From: CBFDBF01 sp050287965
GTDB lineage: Bacteria; Pseudomonadota; Gammaproteobacteria; Chromatiales; Chromatiaceae
Direction of reading: 5' to 3'
Length of the DNA stretch: 64,000 nt
Assembly (NCBI GenBank): GCA_050287965.1
Contig: JBNKCX010000003.1
Coordinates: 88,442-152,441 of the forward strand
Shown: in pieces, positions 7,336-17,286 of the stretch
Layout: each line of letters starts with the position of its first letter
Numbering within the stretch: position 1 is the first letter of the stretch
The notes under the pieces: generated by a model
Seen by the model: the letters and a program-made list of their open reading frames with translations, nothing else
What the model was told of the DNA's origin: nothing
Database searches by the model: none
Translations under genes and position numbers: made by a program

Positions 7336-8649
7336 TTATCTGTTACCGATCTTACGGCCCCACTCCTTGGCATTTTCACGGATCTTCGCGGCGTTAAGGG
7401 TAGTCAACTCACACCCTTTGACGACCTGTCTCCCGGCAACCCAGACGTCCGAGACCTTGTCCCGGCCGGTAGCGTAGACCAGTTGCGACACCGGGTTGTA
7501 CACCGGCAGGGTCTCAATGCCGCCCAGATCGACGGCCACCATATCCGCAGATTTACCCGGTTCCAGGGAACCGGTCTCTTGGCCTATCCCCAGCGCCTCG
7601 GCGCCGTTTATGGTGGCCATTCGCAGTACCGTGGTCGCGGGTACGGCGCTGGCGCTTTTGGCGACCCCTTTGCCCAGGAGGGCGGCGCTGCGCATCTCGC
7701 TGAACATATCCAGGTCGTTATTGCTGGCAGCACCGTCTGTTCCCAGGGCGACGTTGATACCCGCATCCAGCAGATTCGCCACCGGGCAGAACCCGCTGGC
7801 CAGTTTCAGATTGGACTCCGGACAGTGAACCACGTGCGCCCCGGATCGGGAAAACAGCTCAACCTCCTGATCTTCCAGTTGTGTCATGTGTACCGCCACC
7901 AGAGAGGGCGAGAGGAGTCCCAGTTCCTGCAACCGCTCCATCGGTCGGTTTCCGTGCTGTTCCAGGCCCTGCAGGATCTCGTCGCGGGTCTCATGCACAT
8001 GCATATGGATGGGGATGTTGAGTTCGTCCGCAAGGGTGCGGATGCGTTCCAGGGGCGCATCGGAGACGGAGTAGGGGGCGTGCGGGGCGAACGCGGTGTT
8101 GATCAGGTTGTGGTTGCGATAGCGGTCATGGACCTCGACGCCACGGTGGAGATATTCGTCGTGATCCGCGGCCCAGGCGGAGGGGAAGTCGATCATGATC
8201 AGCCCGACGACCGCCCGAATTCCCGCGTCAGCGGAGACACGCGCCGTTATATCCGGAAAGAAATACATGTCGTTGAAACAGGTAATGCCGCCCCGCAGCA
8301 TCTCAGCCACCGCCAGTCGGGTGCCGTCGGCGATAAACTCTTCGCTGATCCATCGCTGTTCCGCGGGCCAGATGTGTTCGTTGAGCCATACCATCAGGGG
8401 GAGGTCGTCAGCCAGGCCTCGCAGGAGGCACATGGCGGCATGGGTATGGCTGTTGATGAGCCCGGGGATGACGGCATGGGCAGGGAGCTCATGCTCGTTT
8501 GCCGACGCATATTTCTCGCGGGCCGCCTCCGTCGGCAGGATCTCCAGAATACGTCCGCCCTGGATCGCAACCGAATGATGATCGAGTACCCGGTTCTCCG
8601 GATCCACCGGGATCACCCAACGGGCGTGAAGCAGCGTGTCGATGTCCAA
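7336..8649 (-). CDS. mtaD: 5-methylthioadenosine/S-adenosylhomocysteine deaminase
   Basis: The 437-residue amidohydrolase of the TrzA/ATZ/MtaD family has the metal-binding motif GLINSHTHAAMCLLRG, HVHETRDE, AVHMTQL, HCPESNLKLASG and LGTDGAASNNDLDMF. It hydrolyses the adenine amino group of MTA or SAH. In P. aeruginosa the homologous gene beside ubiG and mtnA deaminates MTA to methylthioinosine for methionine salvage. The start is a TTG (8647-8649) with AGGA about eight bases upstream; no ATG lies in a better position. It is divergent from mtnA across a 56-base spacer that must hold both promoters. Confidence 0.93.
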   Translation of the reverse strand: MDIDTLLHARWVIPVDPENRVLDHHSVAIQGGRILEILPTEAAREKYASANEHELPAHAVIPGLINSHTHAAMCLLRGLADDLPLMVWLNEHIWPAEQRWISEEFIADGTRLAVAEMLRGGITCFNDMYFFPDITARVSADAGIRAVVGLIMIDFPSAWAADHDEYLHRGVEVHDRYRNHNLINTAFAPHAPYSVSDAPLERIRTLADELNIPIHMHVHETRDEILQGLEQHGNRPMERLQELGLLSPSLVAVHMTQLEDQEVELFSRSGAHVVHCPESNLKLASGFCPVANLLDAGINVALGTDGAASNNDLDMFSEMRSAALLGKGVAKSASAVPATTVLRMATINGAEALGIGQETGSLEPGKSADMVAVDLGGIETLPVYNPVSQLVYATGRDKVSDVWVAGRQVVKGCELTTLNAAKIRENAKEWGRKIGNR

Positions 8650-8705
8650 ATTATTTTTCCTGTTTCCCCCGTAGAAGGGAGGATTCTATAAACGTATCGA
8701 TTAGA

Positions 8706-9794
<1,089 letters not shown>

Positions 9795-9901
9795 AGGGGC
9801 GATCCGTTTCGCGGGAAAAAGGAATTAATGGACGAAAACACTGTCAATAAGTAAGGTATTGATCGCCATACCGAAAAATAATAGATAACAAAGGATTGAC
9901 T

Positions 9902-11074
9902 ATGAAAAACCGTTCCCTGCTGTCTTTTCATCTTCCAGTATTGGTCCTGCTGATCTTCGTCGCCCAGGGTTGTAAACAGAGTTTTGCGGCACCTTGGCAG
10001 CCTGGGACTCAAACACAGAATTTGGCTGCAATCACCTCTCATCCGCAGTTCAGCAAAATAAACGTCCTTGGAGAGAACCACAAAAGCGGAATCTTCGATA
10101 TTTCCGTTGAATACGGCGACGACGGTATCGGCTGGATGGCCTATTCACGGGTAGAGATTCCGGCGCGTGTTGATACCCATCTTGCCAGGAGTATCGATCA
10201 CGGCCGGACCTGGAGCTATGTGAGCACCATTAATCCTTCGGTGGCGGGAACTATCAAGCAGGGTGGAAAAGTAATCCCCGGGGTCTGGCGCTATGAAACG
10301 CCGGCTCTGGTCTATGATCGTGGCGACCGACCGGCGCGCCGCTGGAAACTATTCTCTCAGCAGGTCTTCGGTCTACCCCCATATAAGAGTGAAACTACGC
10401 TGTGGGGTGAAAGCTGGATCGAATACCGTTATGCGCGAACCCCTCTGGGTCCCTGGTCGAAGCCGGTTCGAATCCTCGGTACGGACAAGGGCAATCCGAA
10501 ACATAATCTAAATGTCCTCCACCGGGATCTGAAGGACATGGAGTATTATAACGAGCTCGGGGTCCTGGAGTATAACGGAACGCTTTATATGAGCCTTGAT
10601 GCCAGCCCGACCAAATCCGGACTTGGTCAGTGGAATAAGCGCAAGGTAATCCTGATTTCGTCTGCGGATCATGGGGGGTCTTGGCGTTACGTAGGTACGT
10701 TAACGGATTACTCCGACGCCAGCGATTTGGGTTACCTGGTACTTACCGGTACCAGCCTGGTTCGGGAGGGTAATCGAATCTATCTATTGGCGACGCCGTC
10801 GGGTGAGAAAGGCCTGTTTAAGAACAAGGGCCATGCCGGGCTTCTGGCGATCGAGTTTGCAGACATCAGCCGCGCAAAGTTGAAGCGCGATGGAAAGGGC
10901 GGGTTGATAGTGGCAAAACGTATCAAGCCTATCCTGAACTCCGGGGGGTTGAGTGATTTCGATGAACAAAACTACAACGGTGGCATTATATTCTGCCAGA
11001 TCGATCTCAGCGAGAAATCCAAACAGGCCCAGTTCTTCAAGGCCTTTAACACCGGAATTGGTATAGGCGAATAG
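9902..11074 (+). CDS. Lipoprotein with Asp-box (BNR, sialidase-like) repeats
   Basis: The 390-residue protein has a signal peptide ending in FVAQGC (Cys24), probably lipid-modified. Two Asp-box motifs, SIDHGRTW and SSADHGGSW, together with many Trp/Tyr/Gly-rich strands, suggest a beta-propeller of the sialidase or glycosidase-like type. The catalytic arginine triad of true sialidases cannot be confirmed by eye, so no enzymatic role is assigned. The ATG at 9902 has AAGGA six bases upstream; the in-frame TTG at 9896 is not needed. It sits between mtnA and gyrA, which are neighbours in Pseudomonas, so it looks like an accessory insertion. Confidence 0.7.
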   Translation: MKNRSLLSFHLPVLVLLIFVAQGCKQSFAAPWQPGTQTQNLAAITSHPQFSKINVLGENHKSGIFDISVEYGDDGIGWMAYSRVEIPARVDTHLARSIDHGRTWSYVSTINPSVAGTIKQGGKVIPGVWRYETPALVYDRGDRPARRWKLFSQQVFGLPPYKSETTLWGESWIEYRYARTPLGPWSKPVRILGTDKGNPKHNLNVLHRDLKDMEYYNELGVLEYNGTLYMSLDASPTKSGLGQWNKRKVILISSADHGGSWRYVGTLTDYSDASDLGYLVLTGTSLVREGNRIYLLATPSGEKGLFKNKGHAGLLAIEFADISRAKLKRDGKGGLIVAKRIKPILNSGGLSDFDEQNYNGGIIFCQIDLSEKSKQAQFFKAFNTGIGIGE

Positions 11075-11128
11075 GGAAATCACTGGAAGCCGTGTTCCCG
11101 GGCCTGATTCTGTACGGCCGGGGGCAGA

Positions 11129-11593
11129 ATGATCGTGCTGGGTGATACCAGCGCCGATAGCTTTATGAACGGGATCTTGGGCACCGGCATGTATATCACT
11201 TCGACGCCCGGCTCCTACGGAACCACTGTGGCGTCGTTGACCGCCGCCGCTGCGGGTACCACGTTCGCCGACGATCCGGTAGATCTTGCCTTTCTTTCCT
11301 CTACCCATACCGTTCTCTCAGGAGTAGGCAGCCTGGCTCCCGGAAGCGAGGTATTTTACGATGGAGTTAACGGGCCTCAGGTATTTCGCTCAACCTACGG
11401 TGCCGGCGACCTGTTTTATATCGGTCGGGATTATTGCTGTGCCGGAACCACTTCTCAGCGGAACGACTATTACGCTGTGCTGGACAGCGCCATCAATTTT
11501 GCTCCGGCAGCGGTACCGGAACCCGCTTCAATCGCGCTGCTAGGATTTGGGTTGGCCGGAGTCGGCTTTTCAAGGAGAAGAAAATCCGCTTAA
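11129..11593 (+). CDS. PEP-CTERM protein lacking a signal peptide (probably truncated)
   Basis: The C-terminus is a textbook PEP-CTERM sorting signal: VPEPASIALLGFGLAGVGF followed by SRRRKSA, recognised by exosortase in exopolysaccharide-producing Gram-negatives. The 154-residue frame starts inside what looks like a folded domain (MIVLGDTSADSFM) with no signal peptide, and an in-frame stop lies only 24 bases upstream. PEP-CTERM proteins must be secreted, so the gene has probably lost its 5' part by deletion; a frameshift is less likely because no leader is visible in the other frames. There is no ribosome-binding site of note. A strong terminator follows. Confidence 0.62.
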   Translation: MIVLGDTSADSFMNGILGTGMYITSTPGSYGTTVASLTAAAAGTTFADDPVDLAFLSSTHTVLSGVGSLAPGSEVFYDGVNGPQVFRSTYGAGDLFYIGRDYCCAGTTSQRNDYYAVLDSAINFAPAAVPEPASIALLGFGLAGVGFSRRRKSA

Positions 11594-11614
11594 ACGACTT
11601 CAGGTGTTTAATGC

Positions 11615-11646
11615 AAAAGCCCCGCTTTTTAGCGGGGCTTTTTTTT
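11615..11646 (+). terminator. Rho-independent terminator
   Basis: AAAAGCCCCGC (11615-11625), a six-base loop and GCGGGGCTTTT (11632-11642) form a perfect 11-bp stem running into eight or more T residues. It closes the accessory region downstream of the PEP-CTERM gene and insulates gyrA. Because the stem is A-flanked it may act in both directions. Confidence 0.92.
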
Positions 11647-11960
11647 GGGCGGAACATTGGCTGTGACGCGGCACCGGGGGTATCGGGGATCTAGCGGGAA
11701 AGCCCCCTGGACAGCGGCGCGACGGATTTGAGCGTAGCCGATTTGCCAGAGGCAGAAAGATGGGAATTTTGATGACCCGATCGCATCAGAGCCTCTCAAA
11801 GCCATTTTGAGCCACTTTTTTTCCAAACGGCACCCTCCTAATATGGTATGATTGCGAGCTGGTTTTACAGCCTTTAAGCCGGTTCAGGTCGAATGGCCTG
11901 TGGACGGTCGGCAGCGACCGAGGGATGGTCAATAGCAGTAAATGAGTAGATAGCTCCTAG
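11647..11960 (+). promoter_or_regulatory. gyrA upstream region with extended -10 promoter candidate
   Basis: This 314-base stretch has no gene. TGG followed by TATGAT at 11844-11852 forms a TGn-extended -10 element (TATGAT matches five of six consensus bases); no good -35 is seen, as expected for extended -10 promoters. Transcription from about 11859 would give a leader of roughly 100 bases before the gyrA ATG. The gyrA start has no obvious Shine-Dalgarno sequence. The rest of the stretch shows nothing recognisable. Confidence 0.42.
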
Positions 11961-14531
11961 ATGACTGAATTCGCCAAAGAAATTCTTCCGGTAAACCTCG
12001 AAGACGAGATGCAGCACTCCTATCTCGATTACGCCATGAGCGTAATCGTGGGGCGCGCCCTTCCCGATGTCAGGGATGGTCTGAAACCGGTACACCGCCG
12101 GGCATTGTTCTCAATGTATGAACAGAACAATGACTGGAACAAACCCTATAAGAAATCAGCGCGTATCGTCGGTGACATCATGGGTAAGTATCACCCCCAT
12201 GGCGATACCGCCATCTACGACACCATCGTGCGTATGGCGCAGCCATTCTCCATGCGTTATATGCTGGTGGATGGGCAGGGTAACTTCGGTTCCGTGGACG
12301 GGGACGCCCCGGCCGCCATGCGTTACACCGAGGTGCGCATGGCTCGGATCGCCCACACAATGCTGGACGACCTGGACAAGGAGACGGTCGATTTCGTACC
12401 CAATTACGATGAATCGGAGCGGGAGCCCACGGTTCTTCCGGCACGTTTCCCCAATCTTCTGGTCAATGGTTCCGCCGGTATCGCCGTGGGTATGGCCACC
12501 AATATTCCGCCCCATAATCTGACCGAGATCATCAACGGCTGCATCGCACTTATAGACAATCCGGAACTCACCATCGATGAGCTGATGCAGCAGTACATAC
12601 CGGGGCCCGACTTTCCCACCGCGGCGCTGATCAACGGCAGGCGAGGAATCCTCGAAGCCTACAAGACCGGCCGTGGCCGGATCTATATCCGCTCCCGTAG
12701 CGACATCGAAACCGACGAGTCCAATAACAGGCAGCGGATTATCATTTCCGAGTTGCCCTACCAGGTGAACAAGGCGCGTCTGCTGGAGAAGATCGCGGAA
12801 CTGGTAAAGGAAAAGAAAATCGAGGGCATCGCCCAGGACGGCCTGCGTGACGAGTCGGATAAGGATGGAATGCGCATCGTCATCGAGTTGAAGCGGGGCG
12901 AGGTGGCGGAGGTGCTGTTGAACAACCTCTATCAGCACACTCAGTTGCAGAGTGTCTTTGGAATCAACATGGTGGCCCTGGTGGATGGGCAGCCCCGTCT
13001 GTTGAATCTGAAGCAGATGCTGGAGTATTTCCTGCGCCATCGGCGCGAGGTGGTTACCCGCCGTACCCTGTTCGAACTCCGCAAGGCGCGGGACCGGGCC
13101 CATGTATTGGAAGGGCTGGCCGTGGCGCTGGCCAATATCGACGAGGTGATCACCCTCATCAAGGCGGCCGACAGTCCGGCGGAAGCGAAGAAACAGTTGC
13201 TGGCCTGCTTCTGGAAATCGGGCACCGTGGAGGCGATGCTGGAGCGGGCGGGTGCGGAGGCCTCGCGGCCCCAGGAACTGGAGGAGGGTTTTGGCCTGAC
13301 CGACCAGGGTTACCGCCTCACCGATACCCAGGCCCAGGCGATTCTGGAGCTTCGCCTGCACCGCTTGACCGGGCTTGAGCAGGACAAAATAATAAATGAA
13401 TACAGTGAGATACTGGATAAAATAAAGGAGTTGCTCGATATTCTGTCCAGTCCCGATCGGTTGATGCAGGTGATCCGTGATGAACTGGTCGAGATCTCCA
13501 GTCAGTATGGCGACGAACGCCGGACCGAGATCCTGGAAGACCAGCTTGATCTGACCATGGAGGATCTGATCACGGAGGAGGACGTGGTGGTCACCCTTTC
13601 CCACGCCGGTTATGCCAAGGCGCAACCACTGGATGCCTATCAGGCTCAGCGTCGCGGAGGTAAGGGTAAGACGGCTACGGCCACCAAGGACGAGGACTTT
13701 GTGGATCAGCTGTTCGTGGCCAGCACCCATGATACGGTGCTCTGTTTTTCCAGCCGCGGCCGCGTTTATTGGCTCAAGGTCTACCAGTTGCCCCAGGCGG
13801 GACGTACCGCCCGTGGCAAACCTATCGTCAACCTGTTACCGCTGGAGGAGGGGGAGCGCATCAACGCGCTGCTACCGGTCCGTGAATACAGTGCCGACCG
13901 ATATGTATTCATGGCCACCAGTTCCGGCACGGTGAAGAAGACCAGCCTTACCGACTTCTCACGGCCGCGGGCCAGCGGCATTATCGCGGTGGATCTGAGA
14001 GAAGACGACAAACTGGTCGGCGTCGCCATCACCGACGGCAGCCAGGACGTGATACTGTTTACCTCTGCCGGTAAAGCCATGCGGTTTAACGAGTCGGCGG
14101 TTCGGCCCATGGGGCGGACGGCCTGCGGTGTGCGCGGCGTTCGTCTGGGTGAAGGTCAGAAGGTGATTTCCCTCATCATTGCTGAAGAGGGGCGGTGTGT
14201 CCTGAACGTAACCGAGAACGGATTCGGCAAGAGAACGGAGCTGGACCAGTTCCCGCTCAAGGGCCGGGGTGGCATGGGAGTTATCGCCATCAAGACCTCG
14301 GATCGCAACGGTGATCAGGTGGGGGCCGTGCTGGTGGACGAGGCGGATGAGATCATGCTGATCACCGACAGCGGTACCCTGGTAAGAACCCGGGTATCCG
14401 ATGTTTCCATTATGGGTCGTGATACCCAGGGAGTACGCATGATCCGCGTGGGCGAGGATGAACGCCTGGTGGGAATCGAACGCATTGAATCGCTGGATGA
14501 AAACGGCGACGAGGAAGACGCAGACGCTTGA
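11961..14531 (+). CDS. gyrA: DNA gyrase subunit A
   Basis: The 856-residue subunit breaks and reseals DNA in the GyrA2GyrB2 topoisomerase that introduces negative supercoils. Numbering matches E. coli: the catalytic tyrosine is Tyr122 (AMRYTE) and the quinolone-determining region reads HPHGDTAIYDTIVRM, with Thr at position 83 and Asp at 87. Thr83 is the natural residue in P. aeruginosa as I recall, so it is not by itself a resistance change. The C-terminal beta-pinwheel has the GyrA box QRRGGKG near residue 562, needed for DNA wrapping, and an acidic tail. It begins the long conserved plus-strand block ending at ihfB. Confidence 0.98.
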   Translation: MTEFAKEILPVNLEDEMQHSYLDYAMSVIVGRALPDVRDGLKPVHRRALFSMYEQNNDWNKPYKKSARIVGDIMGKYHPHGDTAIYDTIVRMAQPFSMRYMLVDGQGNFGSVDGDAPAAMRYTEVRMARIAHTMLDDLDKETVDFVPNYDESEREPTVLPARFPNLLVNGSAGIAVGMATNIPPHNLTEIINGCIALIDNPELTIDELMQQYIPGPDFPTAALINGRRGILEAYKTGRGRIYIRSRSDIETDESNNRQRIIISELPYQVNKARLLEKIAELVKEKKIEGIAQDGLRDESDKDGMRIVIELKRGEVAEVLLNNLYQHTQLQSVFGINMVALVDGQPRLLNLKQMLEYFLRHRREVVTRRTLFELRKARDRAHVLEGLAVALANIDEVITLIKAADSPAEAKKQLLACFWKSGTVEAMLERAGAEASRPQELEEGFGLTDQGYRLTDTQAQAILELRLHRLTGLEQDKIINEYSEILDKIKELLDILSSPDRLMQVIRDELVEISSQYGDERRTEILEDQLDLTMEDLITEEDVVVTLSHAGYAKAQPLDAYQAQRRGGKGKTATATKDEDFVDQLFVASTHDTVLCFSSRGRVYWLKVYQLPQAGRTARGKPIVNLLPLEEGERINALLPVREYSADRYVFMATSSGTVKKTSLTDFSRPRASGIIAVDLREDDKLVGVAITDGSQDVILFTSAGKAMRFNESAVRPMGRTACGVRGVRLGEGQKVISLIIAEEGRCVLNVTENGFGKRTELDQFPLKGRGGMGVIAIKTSDRNGDQVGAVLVDEADEIMLITDSGTLVRTRVSDVSIMGRDTQGVRMIRVGEDERLVGIERIESLDENGDEEDADA

Positions 14532-14536
14532 TAGTA

Positions 14537-14630
14537 ATTAATGCCACAGAGTCACTGAGGCCACGGAGTTTTTCAAATACCATCCTATTCTCTGTGTACT
14601 CTGTGCCTCTGTGGCAAATTCGTTAATTTG
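14537..14630. repeat. Palindromic intergenic repeat, copy 1
   Basis: An imperfect inverted repeat fills the gap between gyrA and serC: the left arm reads TTAATGCCACAGAGTCACTG and the right arm, read on the other strand, TTAACGAATTTGCCACAGAG with GCACAGAGTACACAGAG following. It belongs to the dispersed CCACAGAG-type palindromes seen in several proteobacteria; two related but longer copies follow serC. It may act as a transcript-processing or termination structure. Confidence 0.7.
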
Positions 14631-14666
14631 ATTGTTAATCGAAAAAATCTTGCAGGGGAGTAATTA

Positions 14667-15749
14667 ATGTCTCGGGTATACAATTTCAGCGCCGGTCCCG
14701 CGGTGTTGCCGGAGGAGGTCTTGAAAAAGGCCCAGGAAGAGATGTTGGACTATCGCGGCTGCGGTATGTCGGTCATGGAGATGAGCCACCGCGGCAAGGA
14801 ATTTCTCGGTATCGCACAACAGGCGGAAGCCGATCTCCGGGAGTTGATGGCTATTCCCGACAATTACAAGGTGCTGTTTCTGCAGGGCGGAGCGTCCAGC
14901 CAGTTTACGGCTATTCCGATGAATCTGCTGCGCGGCAATCAGAGCGCGGACTACATCTGCACCGGGTCCTGGTCCAAAAAGGCGATCGGCGAAGCCAAGC
15001 GCTACTGCGAAGTGAATGTTGCGGCTTCTACCGAGGAATCCGGTTTTACCACAACTCCGGAACAGCGCAGCCTGAATCTCAGTGCGGACGCCGCCTATGT
15101 CCACTACACCCCCAATGAGACCATCCAGGGCGTGGAGTTCCCCTATATGCCGGATACGGGCGACGTTCCTCTGGTAGCGGATATGTCTTCCACTATACTT
15201 TCCCGGCCGGTGGATGTGTCCAGGTTCGGGATGATCTATGCCGGTGCTCAAAAGAACATCGGCCCTGCCGGCCTGACAGTGGTGATCATCCGCGAAGAGC
15301 TGTTGGGCGAGGTGGTTCCCAGTACTCCCACCATGTTTAATTACGCTACTATGGCGGATGCGGATTCCATGTATAACACGCCTCCGACCTATGCATGGTA
15401 TCTGGCAGGTCTGGTATTCCAGTGGCTTAAGGAGAAAGGCGGGTTGCAGGGGATTGCCGAAATCAATGGACGCAAGGCCGCTAAATTGTACGCCGCTATC
15501 GATGGCTCCGGTTTTTATGATAATCCGGTAGAGGTAAAAAGCCGTTCCTGGATGAATGTACCGTTCACCCTGGCGGATTCGGAGCTGGACGCCACCTTCC
15601 TGGCGGAGGCCAAAGAGGCCGGCCTGGTCACCCTTAAGGGACACCGTTCCGTGGGTGGCATGCGTGCCAGCATCTATAACGCCATGCCGGAAGAGGGCGT
15701 GGACGCATTGATCGCCTTCATGGCCGATTTCGAGAAACGCAACGGTTAA
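14667..15749 (+). CDS. serC: Phosphoserine aminotransferase
   Basis: The 360-residue PLP enzyme converts 3-phosphohydroxypyruvate to phosphoserine, and also acts on the matching vitamin B6 intermediate. Typical motifs are YNFSAGPAVLP, MSVMEMSHRGKEF, FLQGGASSQF, ADMSSTILSRPVD and the PLP lysine in GAQKNIGPAGLTVVI. The start has a good ribosome-binding site (AGGGGAG). In Pseudomonas serC lies directly between gyrA and pheA; here serA has been placed after it, so two consecutive steps of serine synthesis adjoin, separated by two palindromic repeats. Confidence 0.97.
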   Translation: MSRVYNFSAGPAVLPEEVLKKAQEEMLDYRGCGMSVMEMSHRGKEFLGIAQQAEADLRELMAIPDNYKVLFLQGGASSQFTAIPMNLLRGNQSADYICTGSWSKKAIGEAKRYCEVNVAASTEESGFTTTPEQRSLNLSADAAYVHYTPNETIQGVEFPYMPDTGDVPLVADMSSTILSRPVDVSRFGMIYAGAQKNIGPAGLTVVIIREELLGEVVPSTPTMFNYATMADADSMYNTPPTYAWYLAGLVFQWLKEKGGLQGIAEINGRKAAKLYAAIDGSGFYDNPVEVKSRSWMNVPFTLADSELDATFLAEAKEAGLVTLKGHRSVGGMRASIYNAMPEEGVDALIAFMADFEKRNG

Positions 15750-15753
15750 TTTT

Positions 15754-15910
15754 GATATTAACCATGGAGAGCACGGAGTTCATGGAGAATATACTCGTTT
15801 AGTAAGGGACGATCGTTTGGATTCGGATTGCTGTTTAGCGGAAAGAGCGGGATAAGAACAATTTAATAACTCCGTGTCCTCTGTGTTCTTTGTGGTAAGA
15901 AAGTTATTAA
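15754..15910. repeat. Palindromic intergenic repeat, copy 2
   Basis: About 157 bases lie between GATATTAACCATGGAGAGCA and the complementary TTCTTTGTGGTAAGAAAGTT end. The outer arms repeat the AACCAYGGAG / CTCYGTGGT theme of copy 1. The interior (GTTTGGATTCGG, then GTTTAGCGGAAAGAGCGGGA) recurs in copy 3, so copies 2 and 3 are tandem, diverged duplicates of one element. No reading frame is present, which fits a MITE-like or REP-like element. Confidence 0.72.
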
Positions 15911-15927
15911 GAAAATTTTTTACATTA

Positions 15928-16064
15928 GATATTAACCACGGAGATCGCAGAGAATACAATCGTTTTCTAAGAAGCAGTTGTTTAGATTCGGTTTCTGTTT
16001 AACGGAATGAGCGGGACAAGAGCAATCTAAAAACTCCGTGTCTTCTGTGGTAAAAAAGATATAA
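15928..16064. repeat. Palindromic intergenic repeat, copy 3
   Basis: This copy starts GATATTAACCACGGAGATCG and ends TCTTCTGTGGTAAAAAAGAT. The interior GTTTAGATTCGG and GTTTAACGGAATGAGCGGGA matches copy 2 at most positions. It ends about 16 bases before the serA start codon, so it lies within the serA leader and could influence its expression. Confidence 0.72.
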
Positions 16065-16080
16065 GACAAGGTTTTTACAA

Positions 16081-17262
16081 ATGTACAAGATTCTTACCCT
16101 CAATAATATTTCTGTAGCCGGGCTGGACCGCCTGCCGCGCGACAATTACGAGGTGGCTTCGGAGATCACCCATCCGGACGCCATTCTGCTCCGTTCCCAT
16201 AAGATGCACGACATGGAGATCTCAGATACGGTGAAGGCTATCGGCCGTGCCGGCGCCGGCGTCAACAATATCCCGGTGGATCGTATGACCGAGAGGGGGG
16301 TGCCGGTATTCAATGCTCCGGGTGCCAATGCCAATGCCGTCAAGGAGCTGGTACTGGCCGGAATGCTGATGGCCTGCCGCAACCTGGGCCAGGCCTGGAG
16401 TTTTGCCCGCGGATTGCAGGGTGATGATGCCGAAATCACCAAGGCGGTTGAGGCCGGCAAGAAGAACTTCGTTGGTTTCGAATTGCCGGGCCGTACCCTC
16501 GGTGTCGTCGGTCTGGGTGCTATTGGTGTTTTGGTCGCCAATGCAGCCCGTTCCCTCGGTATGAATGTTATCGCCTACGAGCCGGCCATGACCGTGCAGG
16601 CCGCCTGGAAACTCTCCTCGGATGTGCAGCGCGCCATCAGTGTCGACGATCTGCTTTCCAAGGCGGATTTCGTTACCTTTCATGTGCCATTGGTGGATTC
16701 CACCAGGAACATGGTCAATGCCGAGCGCATCAAACTGATGAAGCCGAATGCGATCATTCTGAATTTTTCCCGCAACGGCATCATCAATGACAAGGACGCG
16801 GTACAGGCTCTTGATCAGGGTCAACTCTACGGCTACGTCTGTGATTTTCCCAGCAATCTGTTGAAGGATCACCCGCGCTGCATAACGCTACCGCATCTCG
16901 GCGCTTCCACCAGGGAGGCCGAGGAGAACTGCGCCATCATGGTGGCGGAACAGGTGCGGGAATATCTGGAGAACGGCAATATCACCAATTCGGTCAACTT
17001 CCCGGAAATCAATCTGCCGCGCAACGGCGGGTACCGTATCGCCATCGTCAACTCCAATGTACCCAATATGGTGGGTCAGATATCCACCGACCTGGCAGAG
17101 GCAAACCTCAATATCATTGATCTGTTGAACAAATCCCGGGACCAGATCGCGGTCACCCTGCTGGACGTGGATCAGCCGCCCTCGGTGGAAACCCTGGAGC
17201 GCATTGCCGCCATCGACGGTGTATTATCGGTTCGATGCCTGGGGTGTGAGATCGGCGAATAA
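16081..17262 (+). CDS. serA: D-3-phosphoglycerate dehydrogenase
   Basis: The 393-residue NAD-dependent enzyme catalyses the first step of serine synthesis from 3-phosphoglycerate. An N-terminal substrate domain (RAGAGVNNIPVD, FNAPGANANAVKELV) surrounds a Rossmann domain with LGVVGLGAIGVLVANAA; the catalytic histidine is in LPHLGASTREAEEN. A C-terminal ACT domain (residues about 320-393, RIAIVNSNVPNMVGQI) suggests serine feedback inhibition. The length is that of the short SerA class. The ribosome-binding site AAGG lies about nine bases before the ATG, directly after a palindromic repeat. It is not part of the Pseudomonas-type order and appears to have been inserted between serC and pheA. Confidence 0.96.
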   Translation: MYKILTLNNISVAGLDRLPRDNYEVASEITHPDAILLRSHKMHDMEISDTVKAIGRAGAGVNNIPVDRMTERGVPVFNAPGANANAVKELVLAGMLMACRNLGQAWSFARGLQGDDAEITKAVEAGKKNFVGFELPGRTLGVVGLGAIGVLVANAARSLGMNVIAYEPAMTVQAAWKLSSDVQRAISVDDLLSKADFVTFHVPLVDSTRNMVNAERIKLMKPNAIILNFSRNGIINDKDAVQALDQGQLYGYVCDFPSNLLKDHPRCITLPHLGASTREAEENCAIMVAEQVREYLENGNITNSVNFPEINLPRNGGYRIAIVNSNVPNMVGQISTDLAEANLNIIDLLNKSRDQIAVTLLDVDQPPSVETLERIAAIDGVLSVRCLGCEIGE

Positions 17263-17286
17263 TGATCGCCGGGAGCGGATTTGCCT

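Noticed and set aside
7321..8691. Long plus-strand frame of 456 codons opposite mtaD
   Set aside because: It is the reverse-strand shadow of a secure mtaD gene in GC-rich DNA and shows no protein-like motif.
11129..11593. Sigma-54 promoter for the truncated PEP-CTERM gene
   Set aside because: No TGGCAC-N5-TTGC match exists in the 55-base upstream gap or in the lipoprotein upstream region.
12156..13730. Long minus-strand frame of 524 codons within gyrA
   Set aside because: Shadow of gyrA caused by codon bias; gyrA is certain on the other strand.
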